A DNA stretch of 64,000 bases from Kryptolebias marmoratus (GCF_001649575.2 NC_051443.1:7833921-7897920); one strand, 5' to 3'. Counted from the first letter of the stretch, positions 10,399 through 23,204 are shown. A program made the numbers and translations. Notes: generated by a model from the sequence alone, not told the origin.

Positions 10399-12289
10399 TC
10401 TCATAAATTCCTTGTCTTTCTTCCTGGTTTGTTTTCTGCTGCTCTATTGACATTTTAGACTATTCTTTGGGTAGTATTATGGCTGAAAGAATTTGTTGAG
10501 TAACTCAGACAACCTAACAAGACAAACAAGAACAAAAGATATGCTAAAGCTGCCGCCAATGGTTTATTACAGCCACCAGGGTAAAACACATCTTTGTCTT
10601 TTCCTCCTTCTTAATAAAATAGACTGATAAAAATGCAGAATAACAGACAAACAGTCACTGTGAGGACACTAAAACTGAAAAAATCATGAGCTGCAAGTGT
10701 CAGAGGAGGCTAGTCGTTAAATGTAACTTTTATGACTATAGTGTTTTATGTAGATCTCACAAGTTAAAAAGACCCTTCACTTCCACTTTTTTTTTAATTC
10801 TGTACTCAGAGACAATGGGAGACATTGAAAAATGACCAAAGTACCAATGTTTTGATGTGTGAACTGTGTAACAAATGTAAAATTTGTGGAAATAAGCATT
10901 TGTTTGCAAAAAGTCTGAAAAGTAGAGACAGCTCAAAAGTATTGATATGATGATATTATCACATTCCCAAGTTGAACTGTCTGCAATAAAATCTCCAAAG
11001 ATCATAAAACAAACTGTGACTTTGTAAAAGCTGTAAAAGATTTCAAAAGACCAGTTCAGTCATTTAAAGTCCAACTCTCTGTGATTCATTTAAACTTTGA
11101 ATCATGGTTCTACGGTCAAGTATTTCTGAGCTCTAGAGCTCCAAGGATGACTGGCTTTTCTCATGTATTTTGCCAAAATCTCATTGTTGTGTCTGTGACA
11201 TATATTGATTTATTTATTGCTAACTTTGTCTAGGCCATAGAAAGCTTCCCTACCAAAAGTCATTGTACACAATTCCCAATTAAGCCTCACACTTTGATTT
11301 ATTTTTTGCATCTGATGGAGGAGCAAATTAAAAATTGTGACAGAAACAGAAGAATAATAACTGAATAGTAATGGTGCTTAAATATTTGTGCATTGGCACC
11401 CTTAATAAGCTCAACACATTAACAATAACTTTGTTCAAAACAGTAGCATTTTTTATTGAAAAGGCAATCCCTTATGGACACAATCAGTCTTTACAATGAC
11501 ACCAACAAGCAGATGCAGCTTCCTGAATCATCATGTAAAAACTGGAGCACAGAGGTAGAAAACTGTCAAATGGGGAGCTGTAACAATGTGCTCAACAAAT
11601 GAAAATGACACTGGCTCTTTACACACATCATTACTCACAAATTTACAACTTGCTTGAAGAACAAATTAAGTCCTGTTTTACTGTTGCTGACTTGATCTTA
11701 TAAAAGCAATTATGAGTTGTCATATTTCAATATTTAGAGAACAAAAATATATCTGTTATGATGAGCAGCTCTCCTGCCTTCTGAATGATTCAGTGTGGGA
11801 GAAATATTTCCAGAATAGAACAAAAAAGGTTTGAATTGTCAAAGGACAGGAGGTTGAACTCAGGCCAAACATGGAGTTGGAGGTTATTCTGGCTTCCACC
11901 TGTATGTACCTGTCAGAGACTTTATCACCTTGTAACAATGAAAACAAGAAGCCTGTTACAGACTTTCACAAACATCCAACATGCCATCCCCTTGACAAAG
12001 GTCAAGATCAAGGTTTTGCCCAACTACACTTTGGTACATGGTGAGGGCAGCCAAGGTCAAACCACCAACTCTTATATTGGCAGGCGCTCAAAGTTTGTAG
12101 GAAAAATATGTTCTGAAAAGGGTTTCAAATAAACACAGTGGGGGAAAATGTTTATTCAATTTCCCTGCTGGTTTTGTGAGTTTGCTCACTTACTAAGAAA
12201 TGAACAGTCTTGATTGTTTATGGTGATTACATGGTAATGAAAAGAGACAAAACATGAACCAAAAAACAAAACTAAATAAAAACCTAATA

Positions 12290-12715
12290 TTCTTTGAAGT
12301 AATGCATATCGTGCTCCATCTTTAATGTCAGAGTGCTAAACTAAGATAATCTTATGTTGAAAAATTATGAAATAAGAGCCATTTTGAATAAATCTTACAA
12401 ATAATATCATGCAAAGTCTCACAAGATCTATTAACAATCAGAATATGAGTTGTGAATGACTCTCAGTTACTACCACATATAATTTTGGACAATACCTGAA
12501 AAACTGACTGAGTTAAAGCCACTGCAGTGTTAGCTAAGATCAACCAGCTGTGGCAGTCATCTAGAAATAAGTTGACTTCCAATTTTAAACAGTTTCATAA
12601 GTTGCAGATGTACATCCAATGATTACCTTTCATTAAGTTTCATTAAGGTCCCTCCAGTGGTTCATGACATATTTTGCTATCAGACAGGAAAGGTTGACTT
12701 CAACAGGCAATGACA
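12290..12715 (-). repeat. dispersed repeat family A, minus
   Basis: A near-complete copy in reverse orientation: gtaatgcatatcgtgctcca, then atgactctcagttactacca, and ending ccagtggttcatgacatatt. It lies in a slc4a5 intron. Confidence 0.75.
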
Positions 12716-13233
12716 ACATTTTAAGTTACATTTTCAAGCAATGTGTGGCACTCACACATTTGTGCCTTGCCATTGTGGTTTAGTTTGAGGATTACATGTT
12801 TCTTTAAATTTTCTCTTAAGGCACACAAGATCCTCCTTGAACAATGAGGGGAGGAAGACACATCTTCAATTGGCTCCTTCCCTTCTCCATCCTGCTGCTA
12901 TACCATCCTGTAGCTGGTATAGCAGCCCCAGGCTCAGCAATTAAAACAAACTCCACTTGAAAAAAAATGATCTATGGAACCACTCGAGGTGCCACTTCTG
13001 ACATTATGGTCACTTCAATAATAATAATTTTTAAAAAAATTAAAAAGTGGAATAACTGGAACTCTTGGTTTATTAACCATTACAACAAAGGCTGGTAACA
13101 AGAACATGTCTACTGTGTATCTCCTATTCCTAGCATAACAGTGCAGATCATAGTGCACATGCACAGCATTTTAGCATTGTACGGTGTACACTTGACCCTA
13201 AAGATGAATGTGAAAACACTGATCTATACACAC

Positions 13234-13359
13234 CTCCCAGTGAATTTCAGTTCCTCTCCCAATTCATGCTGAACAGGAAGGTCCTCATCTTCTCCTCCAG
13301 CAGCTCCACCAGCTGAGCCATTCATCTGACCTAGCTCATTCAGGTTAAGAACAGACTTC
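13234..13359 (-). CDS. slc4a5: slc4a5 exon: Gly-rich linker to membrane domain
   Basis: 126 nt, acceptor tttcacag, donor GTGTGT. It encodes KSVLNLNELGQMNGS, a short Gly/Ala run, an acidic patch, and HELGEELKFTG (about aa 432-474), joining the cytoplasmic domain to TM1. Human NBCe2 has a much longer poly-Gly tract here (from memory). The split codon at the end (AG plus T) gives Ser where SLC4 proteins normally have Arg (TGR). Confidence 0.92.
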
Positions 13360-13989
13360 CTGTGAAAATTAATGTAGAGACAATTAGTTATATGTTAAGA
13401 AATGTTTGTACACTACTGAGCCACAAAACTTAAATCACTGGGGAAACTATGTAGTAACATAGGATCTATTTTGGTTCTTCAAGAGAACAGCACATACCAC
13501 TACATGGCAAAAAAAAAAAGTTCAAATGCTGCTTTGGAAACATAACACAATTGTTGGTTCTGCTGTGAAACTCTCCACATCTCAGTCCAGGCAAAACTCC
13601 AAATGGACTCAGCTGTTGTAGCTAGTTGATCACTAAGTGAAAAGATTAGTCACACTTTGGACCCAAAAACATCTCCCATGGTGTCAGATACAGTAATTCA
13701 GCACAGACCCAAAGATCTCTTTTGGTTATGGGACACACTCCAAGGCCTAATCAACTTTGGCTGGGCCTTTCTTGGAGGACTTTTAAGTACTTTTAATACA
13801 CTTGTTTGCTACTGTTGCATTATGCTTAAGGCACTTTTGGTCTTTTAACACTTTTTGGTGTTGTTGGTGTGGTTTGGGTCCGCTATTCTCTAGCCACCTG
13901 TAGCTGTCCTTAGCTTAGCTTAGCATGGTCATTTCTGTCCTGTTCTCTCTTGTTCTAACTTGCTCTCTGTTTCGGATGTTTAATTATTC

Positions 13990-14960
13990 CTCTGCCTCCT
14001 TTAGTGGTAAAGGTACGTAAAAGGAGAGATTACATTTCTCCAATTTTAGCTTCTTTTCAATAGCCCCCTGGAAAATCCAGAAACACTACACATCAACATA
14101 AATATGTCAGAGTTAGTCCAATAGCTAATTTTCATCTGTTGTTCTCTGGCAGGTAAAAGAAAAAAAACATTATTCATTAAAAAGTATACAAATACAACAA
14201 CTGATAAAAGCCCATATAATATCTTAAAAACAAGACATAAGTCACTGAACAGGTGGTAATGTTCGAAGACTAAAATATTACACTTACTGATGATATTACA
14301 AGCATAAAAATGTTTTCTGTCCAAAATTTTAATTGTTTTGGTAGGAGAGACTTGATAGGTTTTAGCACATTTGCAGTTGTATGCGACCAGGTCGTTAAAC
14401 AATACGATATATGAGAAAAGATCATTGCATGCATGTAAGTTTTTACTGACTGTAAAGTGAGAAAAGGTCTAATAAGATAAAAATTTTCCAGCTTGAATTT
14501 TTCTACAGTCATACTCTTTATAATATGTTGCCTAAATGTGGGATTTGAACCAAAGACAACACCAAAATACTTGAACTGATCCACCACATAAAGTCTCTAC
14601 ATTCACATGAACACTTGGTCTTGGGTCCTCTGCTGACTGCTGCTAAAGAAACATACGTACAGATTTTTTTGTTTTTTTGTATTTAGATGTAAGCATTAGT
14701 TTTGAAGCAAGTAAGATACAGACAACATGGTTGTAAATACATCATCAGTTTCCTTTTCTCTTGTTTCTTAGCATGTGTATACAATACCGTGTCATCTGCA
14801 TATAGCTAAACATCTGGTAAATCATTAATATAAAGACTAAAAAGGATAGGCTCCAGTTATTTTGACAACTATTGTAGTACATTATAATATTATCTTTAAG
14901 ATTAACATGATAAATACAATACAAGATTAAAAGAAGGTGTAAAGGTACAAGCAAAACTTG
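13990..14960 (-). mobile_element. non-LTR retrotransposon relic (RT C-terminal half)
   Basis: Minus-strand fragments give an RT palm motif equivalent to YADD (near 14800, broken by frameshifts). Downstream of it are VDQFKYFGVVFGSNPTFRQH and SHISYCLTTWSH, the typical post-RT region of a fish LINE. The same family occurs on the plus strand at about 52900-53590. It ends about 10 bp from the slc4a5 exon at 14972. Confidence 0.65.
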
Positions 14961-14971
14961 TATTTACATGC

Positions 14972-15126
14972 CTCATTTCTGCTGATGGAACCTTCTTGGG
15001 AGGTTCAATGCGTATTTTAGGATCCCATTCCCCTGGTGGAAGGACAATCACCTCATCCAGAAACTCATCAACACCTGCAATCAAGTCATCACGGTCCCTT
15101 GCTTTGTAGGCAACATCACTAAAAAG
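14972..15126 (-). CDS. slc4a5: slc4a5 exon: [19 protein letters not shown] donor
   Basis: 155 nt, acceptor tatcag. It encodes [20 protein letters not shown], then [16 protein letters not shown] and [14 protein letters not shown] (about aa 381-432), closing the cytoplasmic domain. The only donor that keeps frame with the next exon is the non-canonical GC at 14971-14970 (ATGAG|GCATGT). The nearby GT (exon end at 14968) would add 4 nt and lead to a stop in the next exon. Confidence 0.93.
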
Positions 15127-15217
15127 CTGATAGAAAGATAGTACTATCAAGTTAATAAATTTGATATGTGTACAGGAAAAATGTGACAAGGGAAGATGGT
15201 GTCACAAAGTTTCTTAC

Positions 15218-15305
15218 ATCGTCTACCATGAGAGTAGCAATAGCTCTGCCAATTTCATTGTAGGACTTGGTTTTGCCTTGAGGACCCAGCAAAATGAAGA
15301 GAAAC
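15218..15305 (-). CDS. slc4a5: slc4a5 exon: RFLFILLGP block
   Basis: 88 nt, acceptor ttgacag, donor GTAAGA. It encodes [20 protein letters not shown] and AIATLMVDD (about aa 351-380), the conserved [11 protein letters not shown]...[10 protein letters not shown] motif of the cytoplasmic domain. MVDD rather than MSDE fits NBCe2. Confidence 0.96.
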
Positions 15306-15390
15306 CTGTCAAAAGAGAATCGTAAAAGGCTCATAAATCAACAATTATACTTTAGAGTGATGAAGGGACTGAGACAAGAGGGACGTCTAC

Positions 15391-15548
15391 CTGGTTGGGA
15401 CAGGGACCTCAGTGAGGCCTCCCAGTGTTGTGGCTTGAGCCAAACGTACAAATGAGACAAATGGTTTGTCCAGAAAATCCACCTCACCAATCATAACATT
15501 GGAGGCCTCAGCATCACGAGGAATCTTCTTCATGAACTTATTCTTCAG
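15391..15548 (-). CDS. slc4a5: slc4a5 exon: KNKFMKKIP cytoplasmic block
   Basis: 158 nt, acceptor tctttcag, donor GTAGAC. It encodes [20 protein letters not shown], then [16 protein letters not shown] and [11 protein letters not shown] (about aa 299-351). This is the second half of the cytoplasmic domain and is near-invariant across Na+-coupled SLC4 proteins. Confidence 0.96.
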
Positions 15549-16059
15549 CTGAAAGAAGAGAGGAGAGAACTCACGTGTGTGATGCTAGTTTCACTGCGCA
15601 TGAACTTTTACTGGCTCAGGAATAATTGTTTGAACATGAACCAGTAGCTAATGAGCTAACACAGAACTTAGGTTAACTTACCGTTGTCAAACTAGTAATG
15701 AACAAACAACAAAGACAACAAAATAACTTCTGTCAGATTACCATTTTTATTGATCAATTATTTGCAGTTTTTTCCACTGTGATTTGTGCTAGAACTCCTC
15801 TGCTGGACTCATTTGGTGCAGAGGCGCTTTTCTGTTGAGGTTGACAGTACTGATTTATTTATTCTTCATACATATTTGATGGGTTCCTCTAAAATTTGAC
15901 AAATTTGAGCTTCCATTTACTTAAAAAAAATCCACATGTACCAAAATACCCAAGATAACATTATTTTTTGACTTGAGTTGAAATGACAGCTAAATATTTA
16001 CAATCAGGCTGTTAATCAGTGTCCTGGATATGCTGATTTCTGGCATCATAAACAAACTC

Positions 16060-16260
16060 TAGGTATATGGAATGTCACTTCACTGAGCTCAAGTGTGAGG
16101 TTGATTTTCACCAGACAGATAAAGTTGGGCTCACCTCCACCTACACCTTGGGCTCTAACAACAAACTAACACCTCAGAGTTGTGCCGATGCTCTTCTGCA
16201 TCAAAAGGAGACAGCTGAGATGGTTTGGGCAAGAAGAGAAACTAGAGACAATAATGTTTT
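16060..16260 (+). mobile_element. small Rex3-like fragment
   Basis: gggctcacctccacctacac and ctcttctgcatcaaaaggag are recognisable pieces of the Rex3-like family seen at 36.3 and 54.8 kb. They are brought together by an internal deletion. Confidence 0.45.
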
Positions 16261-17189
16261 GGCTAAATTTTTTTCCCCCTTTTTTGTAGATTCCCTTTCG
16301 TAGATAAATTGTCTCTCTCAGACTTTGTAGTGTCAACATGATATGCGATTTTAGAGATGCATCAGATTGCTCTTTACAAATACTACCAAATTTAAAGGTA
16401 CAGTATCCTGCATCTTGCTGCATTTTCATTTACACATGTTATCAAGACAACTAATCAACGAATGAATGAATGAATGAACAAACAAATGAATGAAATAACA
16501 TTGATCAAAAGCAATTTGTTTTACTACGGATTGCAGGTTCGCATAACAACAACAATAGCTGTAGATTTCCTGTAGGCTTTTTTTCCAAACAATTTTAATT
16601 GCATACAGTAAAAATTAAGCTAAAAAATATAAAACCACACAGTGCTGTTACAGTTTTTTTGTATCCCCCTCCCCCTCCTCACAAAAGAAGCACATGGCAG
16701 TGGAGTGGTGGGTGCTTAAACCAAAATCTCTTTGTAATCTCCTAATGCTGCTTTCAGAGTCAATACACCAGCTGGACCATTTTCTCTTTCTTCTAACTTT
16801 TTGTTCCTAAGCATTCATAAACAAGACATTACAAAACCTCCTACTAATTATAATCCATTAACTCATGTCACTTTTTTTGGTTTCTATCTGTATCTATACT
16901 GGTGAGAGTTTATTTGTATGTTTTGTTATCCTCCGGTAAATAAGTTATGTCGTGTACTTTGCCCCATGACTATATTAACTAGTCAGATCAAAGAAATAAG
17001 GAGGGTTCAAGCCAGTGCATGTGAATAAATAATAGCTCCAGTGATCAGGGTAATAGTTTCTTTGACGTTTGTGTGAAGATTTTTACCCACGTGCCACAAA
17101 AATACCAAACAAGTGCTGCTGATTAAAAGTCAAACAGCAATACAGCTGTGCTTGAAATACTGAAGAAGTCTTTAATTCTGTCTAAAGTG

Positions 17190-18490
17190 GTTACAAAAGT
17201 AGTCACCTCGTTGCTAATCTTTCTGTTTTGTTGCCTTACAATCTGGAATTATGTTAGATTTTTATTTTGATTGTAAGTATTATTTGTACATAAAAGTACT
17301 TCAGATGATTAAAGTTAAATGGGGAAATTGTTCTAAATAAAACACAAAAGTGATGCATGCATCTGTATGCACACCCTTTGCTCTGAAACCCCAATCATCT
17401 TCAACAGCCACATAATTAGGAAAATGAGATCCACCTGTGGACAATTTAGGTGATGAATGATCTCAGTTTATATATACATGCTCTGATAGCTCCTGGTGTA
17501 ATATCTCTAAGTAGTAAGGTCTACCACCAAGCAAGAGGCATGAAGATCGAGGAACTCTCTGCACAGGTCAGAGACAAAAGGTGTAAAGTTCAAATAAGAG
17601 CTGTGTTCTAAAAAAATATACCAAACTCAGAACATTTCATGAAGCATCATAAAATCCATTATTAGAAAATAAACACCACAGCTACCCTGCCAAGAGAAGG
17701 CTCATCCACCAAAACCCATTGGTTGGTTAAGATGGGTGTTAATCAGAGAAGCAACCAAGAGGTCAAAGATAAGTCAAAGATAACCATGATGGAGCTGAAC
17801 AGCTCCTCTGCAGAGATGGGAGTATCTGTTCATAGGACGACTATAAGCTGTGAAGAGTTGGGCTTTAAAGAGAAGTGGTCAGAAGAAGCCATTATTAAAA
17901 ATAAATACATAAACAAATAAAAGCAGACCATTTGGGATTTGGAAGATGCTACGATCAGATGAGACTAAAACTGAACTAATTGGCCATCAGAGCTGTAAAC
18001 CAAACATCTCTCATCATGCTCAGAACACCATCCCTACAGTGAAACAGTGGTGGCAGCATCATGCTGTGGGGATGTTTTTCATCAGCAGAGAATAAAAAAT
18101 TGATCAGAATTGACAAAAAAAGGGTGCAAAACAAAGAATTTCTTGAGGAAAATCAGTTGTCTTCCAAAGATTTGAGACTGGGTTGGAGGTTCACTAATAT
18201 GATTTAAAGATTGGTGCAGACAAGCAGTGGCCATCCAGCCTAAAAGAGCTGGAGCAGTTTTGTCTGGATGAATGGGCAACAATTTAGTGGTTACATGTAT
18301 GTACCAAGCTCATGGAGATATACCTGAGGAGAGTTGCTGCTTTCATTGCTACAAAAAGTGGCTCTACAAAGTAGAAGCACAAGCAGTTTCTCAGTTTTGC
18401 ATTTTTTAAAATTCTTTAGAACAAGTTTTTTTTTCTTTTACCTTAATCAGACTTAAATATTTTTTGAAGTTTTGAAAGTAAACAGAAAAT
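17190..18490 (+). mobile_element. Tc1-like transposon, near full length, decayed
   Basis: About 1.3 kb. It starts with an end block (agtggttacaaaagtagtca), then an ATG region (aagaggcatgaagatcgagg; caggtcagagacaaaagg), ttaatcagagaagcaaccaa, cagatgagactaaaactgaa, cagtggtggcagcatcatgc, and it ends in a T-rich tail. The order matches a Tc1 transposase from N- to C-terminus. Many stops; dead. Confidence 0.82.
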
Positions 18491-19869
18491 AAATAAATAA
18501 AATACTACTAAGAAAACACATACTAGCAAGGTTTTTTCCTCAAGAGAGTTATTTGAGAGAATTGTAATCTCAATTCACACTAACAAAAAATGTTTCTCAT
18601 TTTTGCAAGAATTGTAGAGTCCTAGCCAGCAGTATCACAACTAGTCACTGTTTTCTGATGAAGGTTGATAACATAAGATTCTAACATTCAGTTTTAGGAT
18701 GAAATTTAGAGTTAAAGAACTTAACTGGTTGACATTGTGAGTGAGCACACTGTTTCATTCAAAGAAAGTGATGTACTAAATATCAGAGTGACTTTCACTC
18801 ATTCATGGCAGTGTATCATGTCATAAACAAAACGCATCACATCCAACCATTTTTTTTCTTTAACAAGAACAGTGATGCTTGAGAAGGGGAAATTAATAAT
18901 TTTATCTTATGTGTGAAATATAGTGGTACTGTCATGGTCTGGGCCTGTGTCGTTGCATTTGGAGAAAGATGTTTTGCTATTAAATTAGCATTTTGATGTG
19001 TTTTAAACTGAAGTTTTCTGTTCTACACAGCCAAGGCAACTAATGTAGTTTGTTTTCTGACTCAGATTGCTGATTTTGTTACACGTCCATTTATCTTTGC
19101 ATTAAAGACAAGGTTAAAGTAATTTTCACTGCCAGAGTAATCAGGAAGTATTAGTAGAGTGAATTATCAGGATGGCTGACATTTATTTAATAAAAATGTT
19201 GTAACATGACTGTTGTATTAGAAGTAACTCAACAACATCCCAGAGCTAAGAATCAAGTTTTTTTGTGATCATATTAATTCATAAATATGCAAAAAGAGAA
19301 AACTAAAACCTTCTCAAATTCTAAATTTCATCCATTTTCACAGAAAATAAAGTAGCCACTGACTTTTGTTTGAAAGGAAAAATGTTAAAAAGTTCAAGAA
19401 AGCAAGAGGAGCTTATCAACCTACAAACACTCATTTATAAACACAAACATGTCTGCATGTACTACATGTGCTACACAGTTTAACAAATTCCCACCCAGGC
19501 CACCAGACTATGTGGATTAGAGGGATTAGGAACTTCAAATTGTTTTTGTTCTGTTTTCCTCGTGAATCAGAAATGCATAACAGTTGAGTGAACATGCTTT
19601 TTTAGGCCTTTTGTTCATGACACAAAAATAAAAATAATCCACCATCAATTTGTTCCTTCATTCTCAAAACAAAATCCATAAATCCCCTTTTCTTTGCCCC
19701 TTACTGATGCAGTGCTAATTAATATAGGTCTAAAAGTGTTGGCACTACTGCTGAGCAAAAATCAAATCTAAAATTGCCATCTCAGTTCTCACGTACACAG
19801 AACTAACTCAGCAGACCTCTGAAAGTTTAACCCTTTTTATTGTTTAGGATACAGAGATTATAATTTATG

Positions 19870-20135
19870 GACTAACTGCCCCAAATCATCAGTCTTCTAA
19901 ATAACAGACCTGTACCTATTACCTCCAGTATTGTCCTGAACTAAATGATACACTTTGTAAACCTGCACTTTATGGGACAAAGCCCTGACTTTATGAACAC
20001 TGTCAGAGCCACATGCTGTCTGTATGTTGTGTGATGTCTGTTCTTTATTGTACTACTTGAGAGACACCACTAGCCGGAGCCAAACTCCTTGTGTGTGTGT
20101 GTTACCCATTGGGTCAGTAACTCTGATGCTGATTT
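19870..20135 (+). repeat. LINE 3' end-like repeat
   Basis: gagacaccactagccggagc followed by caaactccttgtgtgtgtg and ctgatgctgatt resembles the common end of fish non-LTR elements (GAGCCAAATTCCTTGT...CTGATTCTGATT). Confidence 0.5.
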
Positions 20136-21464
20136 TTTGTTGTTTCTGAGCAAAGTGTTGTGAACGTGTGCTGGAACTGTGAGACAAAACCTGTTTGTAC
20201 GAGGACATTTCGATCAGGTTGATTAATAGTTAGTCTAACTGGATCTTTGCTCCATTAAATGGTGTAGAATTGTTAAAAACCACATTACCTTGGATCACAT
20301 TGTAGAGAAAGTGCACAGGGTGGGTTAGAACAAGTGAGAGGGAGAGGAGCGTGTGTGCTCAGTCTGGGAGTGAGGCAGAGATGTTATCTTAGCAGGGAAT
20401 GTAAAATGGAGGCTGCAGGAACAGCGACAAATATTACAGACCTCAGTAATTTTTTGAACAGCCCCTGGTACAGAATATTAATGAAAACCTAATGCCACAA
20501 AAATCCCATTTTTAACTTACACTAAATACCAAAACAACATATCAGATGTTGAGACTGACAAAATATTCTTTCAGTACTATTTTTCACAGTTGTCAGTAGT
20601 TATCAGTAGTTAGTACATTATCAGTATTATTATCAGCCATGACATCAGGTACAGAGCATGAAGTAAGGAGAAAAAAGCAGAAATCCAGGCTAATGGCATG
20701 GCTAGGCAAACAAGAACCCTTTTTAAATCGTTTCTTTAGGGCTTCTAAAACAACTCCTTATCAAAAATGACATACTGGTGGGAAAGAAGGCTGCATTAGC
20801 TAAATATTAAACTTTTACACTTTTGCATGACACCATTTATTTAGTTTGTTGCTGTCTTCTCAGTCAAACAGTATCTGTGTTTCTCTTTAAATGTATGAAT
20901 GTTGAGCAAATGTGTTGATGGTGCTGAGGCTGCTGAATGTATCAGTCCACCTGATCGGCAGGTCTAGTGATTCCAAAACGTTTACTCAGCTCTAATTCAG
21001 CAGCCTCTCAGCATTATTGGCAAACAGAGTCTGTGCTTAGCTCACATACATACATTTGCATAGTAACACACAGACGTTGTTCAGGTGAGAAAACAGCGAC
21101 AAACTAAACAAATTATGTGTTTGGCCCTCGTTTGGATAGCCATCAGCTTTGCCTGGTCGAAGACTAACGGTGGTACTAATGGTACTAACCATTCATCACT
21201 AGTAGACAGAAGATCACTTCAAAATGACCAGACTATCCCTTTAAATGTTTGGGAATTGAGGATCCAAGTGTATTTTTTGAAGTGAGCTGTTTTTAAAGAT
21301 GTTTTCAGAAAAATAAAAACATCTGTTGCAATATCTGATACTTCATGGTAAAACAAAATGGTTTGATTATAGCGATTAAGTTATGTGCTTAATGTTTTAT
21401 CGTCAAATGTTATGAAAGGCAGGTAAGCTTGTAACTGCTTGTGCTTTTCTGTGGTCATGTGTTC

Positions 21465-21640
21465 ATTTGTTTGGAGTTAACCCAATTCAAGATGATCACC
21501 ACAGCTAGTCAACCTTAGCAAACGCAAAAATGGACACACCATAGTTTGTTTTGCTTTTTCTTTACAAATTTTGTGATGCACTTTGGTGCGTAGCAGCTGA
21601 GAGTCATCCTTAACATATTTGCCAAGTGCTAACAAATCAT
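21465..21640 (+). repeat. dispersed repeat family A, partial
   Basis: ggagttaacccaattcaaga, then agctgagagtcatccttaac; the head with the ccactgg core is missing. Confidence 0.6.
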
Positions 21641-22529
21641 CTGAGATTTTAGTTTAAAACTTTGCATATTGGTAAGTGATATACTTTTATAGCTTTTATA
21701 ACTGACTCTGTACTTTAAAAAGAAAAAGAAAAACATACTGTATATTGAGGTCAAAATTTCATTTTTGTTTGTTTTTCCACAATGGCTGTGAGGAATTCAG
21801 ATTTAAGTTAGGGGATCTACATATTTGGCTGTTTCTTTATAAAGAGTTCAAGTACATGTTTTAGACACCTCAACGTTTTCTGTGAATGAATCCTCTGAAT
21901 GCATTCATGCATAAATCCTACGTGAGAACACAGCTGATATGTGTCTTCAAGATACAATTTAGCTTCTTCCTGTCTGCCATCAAGCTCCGCTGACATCTTT
22001 AATTCGGTTCAAATGCATTAATAAACCACACTGTTGCTCCAAGTCTCCCTCATTATCACAAACTCAAACATCGCAGTTTGTTTTGATTCACTACAGTATA
22101 CACTATCTTGCTAATCCAAATTCTTGAATGCATTAACGTGCTGCTAAGAATAGTCTGAGTCATGAGCTATTTTCTGTTGTTCAAGTAATGCTGGATAAAA
22201 GCTACAGCGACTGGCTAATTTATGCTCAGCTTTTGTAAGCCAAAAATAATTAGAGCCTAGCAACCACTGCAGACAGAAAATATTAAAAGATTAATTAACA
22301 CATTGCTGATTTTAGGCCTGTTGCAAAAATTTTGGTTATTGTAAGAGAAAGAAACAAAAACAACGGAGGACTCTTACGTCTCTAAATGTAATAGAAAATC
22401 TTGTTACCAGGGTTTAAAATTTGGCAAACATAACCTCAAACAAACAACACACAGCCTTTGATGCCATTGTGTTTTTTGTTTGCTTGTTTTTTTACATACT
22501 GTTCAAAAAATGCCCAACTAGGGTATAAA

Positions 22530-23070
22530 AAGCTGAGTCCACCCCATGATTCAGTAACTCATAGAACTACCTTTATCAGCGATAACTTGTAGTAATCATC
22601 TTCTGTACAATGTTATCAATCTCTCATATTGTTGTCAAGGAAGTCTTCATTATTTTTTACAGTGATGCTTCAGTTTTTTCAAGTTAGCAGGCCTTTGCTT
22701 AGATCAGAGGTAGGCAACCCTGGTCCTCGAGGGCCACTATCCTGCATATTTTACTTGTTTCCCTGCTCCAACACACCTGATTCTGTGGTTAAATCACCTC
22801 TTCATGTTCTGCAGAAGCCTGTTAATCACCCATTGATTCAAATCAGGTGTGCTGGAGCAGAGAAACAAGAAAAACATGCAGGATAGTGGCTCTCCAGGAC
22901 CAGGGTTGCCTACCCCTGGCTTAGATCCAAGTCTCTAAGGTTCTGCCACAGCACTGAAATAGTGACGAAATCTGTTCAAGTTCAGTTGAACAGATGGCCT
23001 CATATTTGACTCTATGGCATACAGAGCAGTTCATGGTCCTCTTACACTCACTGTTTTGAGTTTAAAAATC
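22530..23070 (-). mobile_element. Tc1-like relic, minus, split by a MITE
   Basis: Flanks on both sides of the MITE belong to one Tc1-like element. The left side has agaactacctttatcagcga; the right side has ctctaaggttctgccacagc, then gatggcctcatatttgactc. It is the same family and orientation as the copy at 4480-6190. Confidence 0.7.
22705..22918. mobile_element. hAT-type palindromic MITE with 8-bp TSD
   Basis: 214 bp. It begins cagaggtaggcaaccctgg and ends ccagggttgcctacccctg, terminal inverted repeats with one mismatch over 19 bp. The whole element is close to a palindrome (acacacctgattctg / caaatcaggtgtgctgg). It is flanked by the direct repeat gcttagat (22697-22704 and 22919-22926). CAGRG termini and 8-bp duplications are hAT hallmarks. 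It has no coding capacity. Confidence 0.88.
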
Positions 23071-23204
23071 ACACATCCTGCAGCTTAGCTTTTATTATTT
23101 ATTGTTCAAAAGTCCTGCTTAATACTTAATCTTCTCTTTTACATACAGGAAATTTTTGAAGCTCCCACACTACTCCCATTTTACACCAAATTATTACATG
23201 TTGA

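Larger units (their letters stand above)
9318..13233. other. slc4a5 intron of 3.9 kb
   Basis: Apart from a CT microsatellite (10380-10398) and a family A repeat (about 12290-12715), I see no gene, RNA or recognisable element here. Confidence 0.6.
18500..22520. other. slc4a5 long intron, left part
   Basis: No coding exon was found in this part of the 8.9-kb intron. It holds a probable LINE/SINE 3' end at about 19870-20135 and a family A copy at about 21465-21640. The rest is unassigned AT-rich sequence. Confidence 0.55.

Noticed and set aside
14968..14972. Using the GT at 14967-14966 as donor for the slc4a5 exon instead of GC
   Set aside because: It adds 4 nt and shifts the next exon into an early stop; the GC donor keeps a conserved reading frame.
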